Below are positions 61,171-64,000 of a stretch of 64,000 nt of DNA, piece by piece; position 1 is the stretch's first letter; the number at the start of each line of letters is the position of its first letter. The notes under the pieces are model-generated. The model did not search any database, was not told where the DNA came from, and worked only from the letters and a program-made list of their open reading frames with translations. This DNA comes from Lacrimispora xylanolytica (lineage in GTDB: Bacteria > Bacillota > Clostridia > Lachnospirales > Lachnospiraceae): NCBI RefSeq assembly GCF_026723765.1, contig NZ_CP113524.1, positions 3,023,001 to 3,087,000 of the forward strand, given 5' to 3'. Both the position numbers and the translations under genes were made by a program.

Positions 61171-61199
61171 TTGACACTGGTTTTTAAGGGTGGTACACT
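61171..61199 (+). promoter_or_regulatory. Promoter of the ABC-2 exporter operon
   Basis: Plus-strand TTGACA (61171-61176) and TACACT (61194-61199) with 17 bp spacing. Transcription would start near 61206, leaving a leader of about 227 nt before the first gene. Confidence 0.65.
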
Positions 61200-61205
61200 A
61201 AAGTT

Positions 61206-61432
61206 CCTTTTCCATTCTATAATCACATCTAAACATCAGGAAAAGAGAATATTTATACCACGGTAGAGTCCCTGGAAATTTACAATTTCCAGAGAGAAGC
61301 GCTATGGTCCATGGACCGGCTGTGCTCACCGCTTGGCAAGATATTAGAACGCTCCCACCAGTTATGACAGCTTTCCACTGTCCGCTGCTGGAAGGATGAT
61401 GTTCCCAAATATTACTACCAGGAGGAATTAAC
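61206..61432 (+). promoter_or_regulatory. Long structured leader of the ABC-2 exporter operon
   Basis: The leader holds a 9-bp hairpin CTGGAAATT-TAC-AATTTCCAG (61272-61292), a perfect 12-bp palindrome GGTCCATGGACC (61306-61317), and a CTTTCCA/TGGAAGG pairing (61371-61395). There is no convincing ORF in this stretch. I cannot match it to a known riboswitch class by eye, so it is described only as structured sequence, possibly regulatory. Confidence 0.4.
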
Positions 61433-62233
61433 ATGATTCAAGTGGAACACATGAACAAGACTTTTAAAGTCGCAAGAAGAAGCGCCGGCTTTTCCCAGGC
61501 CATAAAGGCACTTTTTCACCGAGAGACGGAAACCATCCGCGCTCTTTCTGACATCTCCTTTTCCATTGGAGACGGAGAAATGGTAGGCTATATCGGCCCG
61601 AACGGAGCCGGAAAAAGCTCTACCATCAAAATCTTAAGCGGAATCCTCACCCCGGATGACGGTACCTGTATCATAAATGGCCGCATTCCCTGGAAGGAAC
61701 GAAAAGAGCATGTAAAGGATATTGGCGTGGTGTTTGGCCAGCGGACCCAGTTATGGTGGGACGTCCCAATCATTGACTCTTATGAGCTTCTGCGAGACAT
61801 CTACGAAATCCCAACACAAACCTATGAAGAAAATTTAGAAGAACTGACGGAGCTTCTATCTCTTAAGGAGCTTTTAAAAACTCCTGCCAGACAGCTATCT
61901 CTGGGCCAAAGAATGCGCTGTGAAATTGCCGCATCTTTATTACATAGTCCAAAGACCTTGTTCTTAGATGAGCCTACCATCGGCCTTGATGCCGTTTCCA
62001 AGCTGGCGGTACGGGATTTTATTCGAAAACAGAACAAAAAGCACAACACCACCGTCCTAATTACCACCCATGATATGCAGGACATTGAAGCCCTGGCGGA
62101 CCGGGTCTTATTAATTGGAAAAGGTACGCTTCTTTTTGATGGGTCCCTTCCAGATTTAATGACTCACCAGCCAAGAGAAGATGCAACTCTGGACGAAATC
62201 ATCGCTGCCCTTTACCGGGACTATGATATTTAG
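61433..62233 (+). CDS. ABC-2 exporter ATP-binding protein
   Basis: ATPase of 266 residues. Walker A GYIGPNGAGKSSTIKIL (about 52-68), Q-loop FGQRTQLWWD, signature LSLGQRMRCEIAASLL (about 152-167), Walker B TLFLDEPTIGLD and switch His in ITTHDMQDIE. The long N-terminal loop before Walker A (KVARRSAGFSQAIKALFHRETE) is a feature of the group that works with two ABC-2 permeases (DUF990-like). It drives export of an unknown substrate. AGGAGG precedes the ATG. Confidence 0.92.
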   Translation: MIQVEHMNKTFKVARRSAGFSQAIKALFHRETETIRALSDISFSIGDGEMVGYIGPNGAGKSSTIKILSGILTPDDGTCIINGRIPWKERKEHVKDIGVVFGQRTQLWWDVPIIDSYELLRDIYEIPTQTYEENLEELTELLSLKELLKTPARQLSLGQRMRCEIAASLLHSPKTLFLDEPTIGLDAVSKLAVRDFIRKQNKKHNTTVLITTHDMQDIEALADRVLLIGKGTLLFDGSLPDLMTHQPREDATLDEIIAALYRDYDI

Positions 62234-62243
62234 GAGGCGGAAC

Positions 62244-63047
62244 ATGAAAAAATACGCTTCGTTTTTCCGTATCCGTTTCATCCATGGTCTTCAATACCGG
62301 ACTGCGGCTGTTTCTGGTATGATCACTCAGTTCATCTGGGGCATCATGGAAATTTTATTATTCCGCGCCTTCTACCAGGCATCTCCGGAAAGCTTCCCCA
62401 TGACCTTTCAGGCACTCTCCAATTATGTGTGGCTCCAGCAGGCGTTTTTGGCACTCTATTTGATCTGGTTCTGGGAATCCCAGCTGTTTGATTCCATTAC
62501 AAACGGGGATGTGGCTTATGAGCTATGCCGGCCAGTCCGTCTCTATAATATGTGGTTTGTCCGGGGCATGGCTGTTCGTTTATCCAAGGCAGTGCTTCGA
62601 TGTATTCCAGTCTTATTATTTGCCTGGCTTCTCCCAGCCCCCTATGGACTAACATTGCCACCGGACTTTAGAACATGGTTTTTTACCCTCCTCTCCATGA
62701 CACTGGCATTTCTCCTTGTGATCGCCTTTGGAATGATCGTTTATATGTCCGTTTTTTATACCATCTCTTCCCAGGGTATTAAGCTCCTGGCCTCTTCCGT
62801 CTCAGAATTTCTGGGGGGAGCGGTGATTCCTTTGCCCTTTCTGCCAGATGGTATCCGGGAAATTGTAAATATCCTTCCCTTTGCTTCTGCACAAAATGTT
62901 CCTTTCCGTATCTTCGGGGGAGATTTGACTGGCAGGGAGATGTATATAAGCCTTCTCTTACAGTGTTTCTGGTTTATCACCTTTTTACTCATCGGACGAG
63001 CCATGGAGCAAAGGGCTTTGAAACGTGTTGTGATTCAGGGAGGCTGA
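62244..63047 (+). CDS. ABC-2 permease subunit
   Basis: Integral membrane protein of 267 residues with six predicted helices (AAVSGMITQFIWGIMEILLF, LLSMTLAFLLVIAFGMIVYM, and others) and a charged amphipathic N-terminus (MKKYASFFRIRFIHGLQYRT). The start at 62244 follows AGGAGG; an earlier in-frame start would overlap the ATPase gene. It is one half of a two-permease exporter, with the downstream gene. Confidence 0.87.
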   Translation: MKKYASFFRIRFIHGLQYRTAAVSGMITQFIWGIMEILLFRAFYQASPESFPMTFQALSNYVWLQQAFLALYLIWFWESQLFDSITNGDVAYELCRPVRLYNMWFVRGMAVRLSKAVLRCIPVLLFAWLLPAPYGLTLPPDFRTWFFTLLSMTLAFLLVIAFGMIVYMSVFYTISSQGIKLLASSVSEFLGGAVIPLPFLPDGIREIVNILPFASAQNVPFRIFGGDLTGREMYISLLLQCFWFITFLLIGRAMEQRALKRVVIQGG

Positions 63048-63060
63048 AAGGAGGGATTAT

Positions 63061-63846
63061 ATGAAATCAATTGATTTGTACAAAAAATATTGTATCATCC
63101 ACTTAAAGTGCATCATGCAGCATAAGGTCTCTTTTCTTTTAAACACCATGGGATTATTCCTGATGTCCTTTAACCTGTTTTTAGGAGTCTACTTCATGAT
63201 GGACCGTTTTCAACAGGTAAAAGGCTTCTCTTATGAGGAAGTGCTGCTCTGCTTTTCCATCACACTTATGGCCTTTACCATTGCAGAGCTTTTCTTTCGG
63301 AGTCTGGATACCTTTGATTCCATTATAAGAAGCGGCGAGTTTGACCGGATTCTTCTTCGTCCGAGAAACTGCCTTTTCACTGTGTTATGCAGCAAGATTG
63401 AATTTACCCGTATCGGGCGGCTTTTACAGACCCTTCTTATGTTCGCATACGGAATTTCATTCAGTGATATAGACTGGAATCCCTTCCGCATCATGGTCAT
63501 AGCGCTTATGATTCTGGGTGGAGTTGTGGTGTTTGCTTCTATTTACCTTATATTTGCCTCCATCTGCTTTTTTACTCTGGAAGGACTGGAATTTATGAAT
63601 GTATTTACAGACGGTGCCAGAGAGTACGGAAAATATCCCATTGGAGTTTATGGAAAGACCGTTGTTACGATCTGTACTTACATCGTGCCCTTTTCCTTAT
63701 TTCAGTACTATCCATTTCTTTATTTAACAGGTAAAGCAGAGCATGCATGGTATGGACTTCTTCCAATTGCCGGGTGTCTCTTTCTGATTCCTGCCATACT
63801 GCTTTGGAGATTTGGAGTATCCAGATATCAATCCTCCGGTTCTTGA
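63061..63846 (+). CDS. ABC-2 permease subunit (second)
   Basis: Integral membrane protein of 261 residues, again with six helices (KVSFLLNTMGLFLMSFNLFL, LLCFSITLMAFTIAELFF, IMVIALMILGGVVVFASIYL, VVTICTYIVPFSLFQYYPFL, GLLPIAGCLFLIPAILLW). It starts 13 bp after the first permease with AAAGGAGG upstream. The pair plus ATPase make an ABC-2 exporter, possibly for a lipid, polymer or toxic compound; the substrate is unknown. Confidence 0.87.
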   Translation: MKSIDLYKKYCIIHLKCIMQHKVSFLLNTMGLFLMSFNLFLGVYFMMDRFQQVKGFSYEEVLLCFSITLMAFTIAELFFRSLDTFDSIIRSGEFDRILLRPRNCLFTVLCSKIEFTRIGRLLQTLLMFAYGISFSDIDWNPFRIMVIALMILGGVVVFASIYLIFASICFFTLEGLEFMNVFTDGAREYGKYPIGVYGKTVVTICTYIVPFSLFQYYPFLYLTGKAEHAWYGLLPIAGCLFLIPAILLWRFGVSRYQSSGS

Positions 63847-63872
63847 CAAGGAAATAACAAAAGGTATATAAT
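63843..63872 (+). promoter_or_regulatory. Promoter before the putative methyltransferase gene
   Basis: TTGACA (63843-63848) and consensus TATAAT (63867-63872) with 18 bp spacing; the -35 overlaps the stop of the permease gene. Confidence 0.7.
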
Positions 63873-63885
63873 GGGTGAAATATAG

Positions 63886-63899
63886 TTAGTTTAAACTAA
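63886..63899. promoter_or_regulatory. Palindrome near the methyltransferase transcript start
   Basis: TTAGTTTAAACTAA is a perfect 14-bp palindrome starting 13 bp after the -10, overlapping the expected start of transcription. This is a typical place for a repressor operator (for instance of the TetR or MarR kind), but no regulator gene is seen in the window next to it. Confidence 0.45.
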
Positions 63900-63931
63900 T
63901 CGTCTTGTTCACTCAAATAAGGAGGAGCATT

Positions 63932-64000
63932 ATGTCTACAGAGCTTGGCGGAGTTATGGAAACACTTTTTATTACTCTTTACGTTAGGGCAAAGGATGCC
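63932..64000 (+). CDS. Probable SAM-dependent methyltransferase, PPM/leucine carboxyl methyltransferase-like (5' part only)
   Basis: Only the first 23 residues are in the window (MSTELGGVMETLFITLYVRA then KDA), after a GGAGGAG. The opening METLFITLYVRAKDA resembles my memory of the start of bacterial class I SAM-dependent methyltransferases related to leucine carboxyl methyltransferases. With so little sequence the call is tentative. Confidence 0.5.
   Translation, partial: MSTELGGVMETLFITLYVRAKDA

Noticed and set aside
61186-61200. AAGGGTGGTAC resembling the T-box antiterminator core
   Set aside because: The CCGCG that follows in true T-boxes is absent, no stem I or specifier loop precedes it, and the string lies inside the spacer and -10 of a good promoter.
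1-64000. CRISPR array, prophage, insertion sequence or integrative element
   Set aside because: No regularly spaced repeats, transposase, integrase or att-like repeats were seen next to the tRNA genes.

Overview
The window reads as a stretch of chromosome from a spore-forming, anaerobic member of the Clostridia, most likely Lachnospiraceae (Lacrimispora/Hungatella-like). This is inferred from gene content, not from a database search. The supporting genes are cotJABC, an mcsA-mcsB-clpC operon headed by a GntR regulator, dapL (the LL-diaminopimelate aminotransferase route to lysine), a biotin-dependent decarboxylase/transcarboxylase cluster, two YitT proteins, and moderate GC with good TTGACA/TATAAT promoters and strong GGAGG ribosome binding sites. 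No rRNA, CRISPR array, prophage, insertion sequence or integrase was seen. The region looks like core genome with some unusual small systems.

Layout. 1-3.3 kb: protein-arginine-kinase/Clp operon, gntR-mcsA-mcsB-clpC (clpC cut by the window edge). 3.5-7.8 kb: two-gene surface operon, a dockerin-bearing glucosaminidase followed by a membrane-anchored cohesin protein. 8-12.7 kb: cupin gene with a coupled mini-ORF, then a convergent operon of two carboxyltransferases, a biotin carrier and an OadG-like membrane subunit. 13-24.6 kb: housekeeping and accessory genes (lipoprotein, two YitT proteins, cation/proton antiporter, tyrosine phosphatase, D,D-carboxypeptidase, Y-family polymerase, pseudouridine synthase, rRNA methyltransferase). 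24.7-32.6 kb: corrinoid adenosyltransferase, UvrD-type helicase, gltX, class A PBP, tRNA-Thr, ldh. 32.6-41.6 kb: one long minus-strand run dagK-ispF-cysS-mrnC-rlmB-transglutaminase-pilC-four pseudopilin-like genes-pilT. 41.9-44.6 kb: tRNA-Val and tRNA-Met, a NYN/OST-HTH protein, cotJABC. 44.6-49.2 kb: carAB and a small partner. 49.4-54.2 kb: SpoIID-like protein, DUF368 lipid carrier translocase, HAD phosphatase, CwlC-like amidase, Lrp regulator. 54.3-58.5 kb: glnA-ANTAR gene-dapF-dapL, led by a structured glnA leader. 58.5-61.2 kb: CadC-like repressor, HMA chaperone, P-type metal ATPase, with a clear operator. 61.2-64 kb: three-gene ABC-2 exporter with a structured leader, then the start of a putative methyltransferase gene.

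Functionally, several neighbourhoods concern envelope building and remodelling (PBP, DacF, glucosaminidase, amidase, SpoIID-like protein, DUF368, diaminopimelate synthesis). The most interesting units are the cohesin/dockerin pair, the pilT-only pseudopilus operon, the OadB-less carboxyltransferase cluster, the glnA leader with its ANTAR gene, and a cysteine-rich tail on IspF just before cysS. Starts were chosen by ribosome binding site and family alignment from memory; all calls are by eye.
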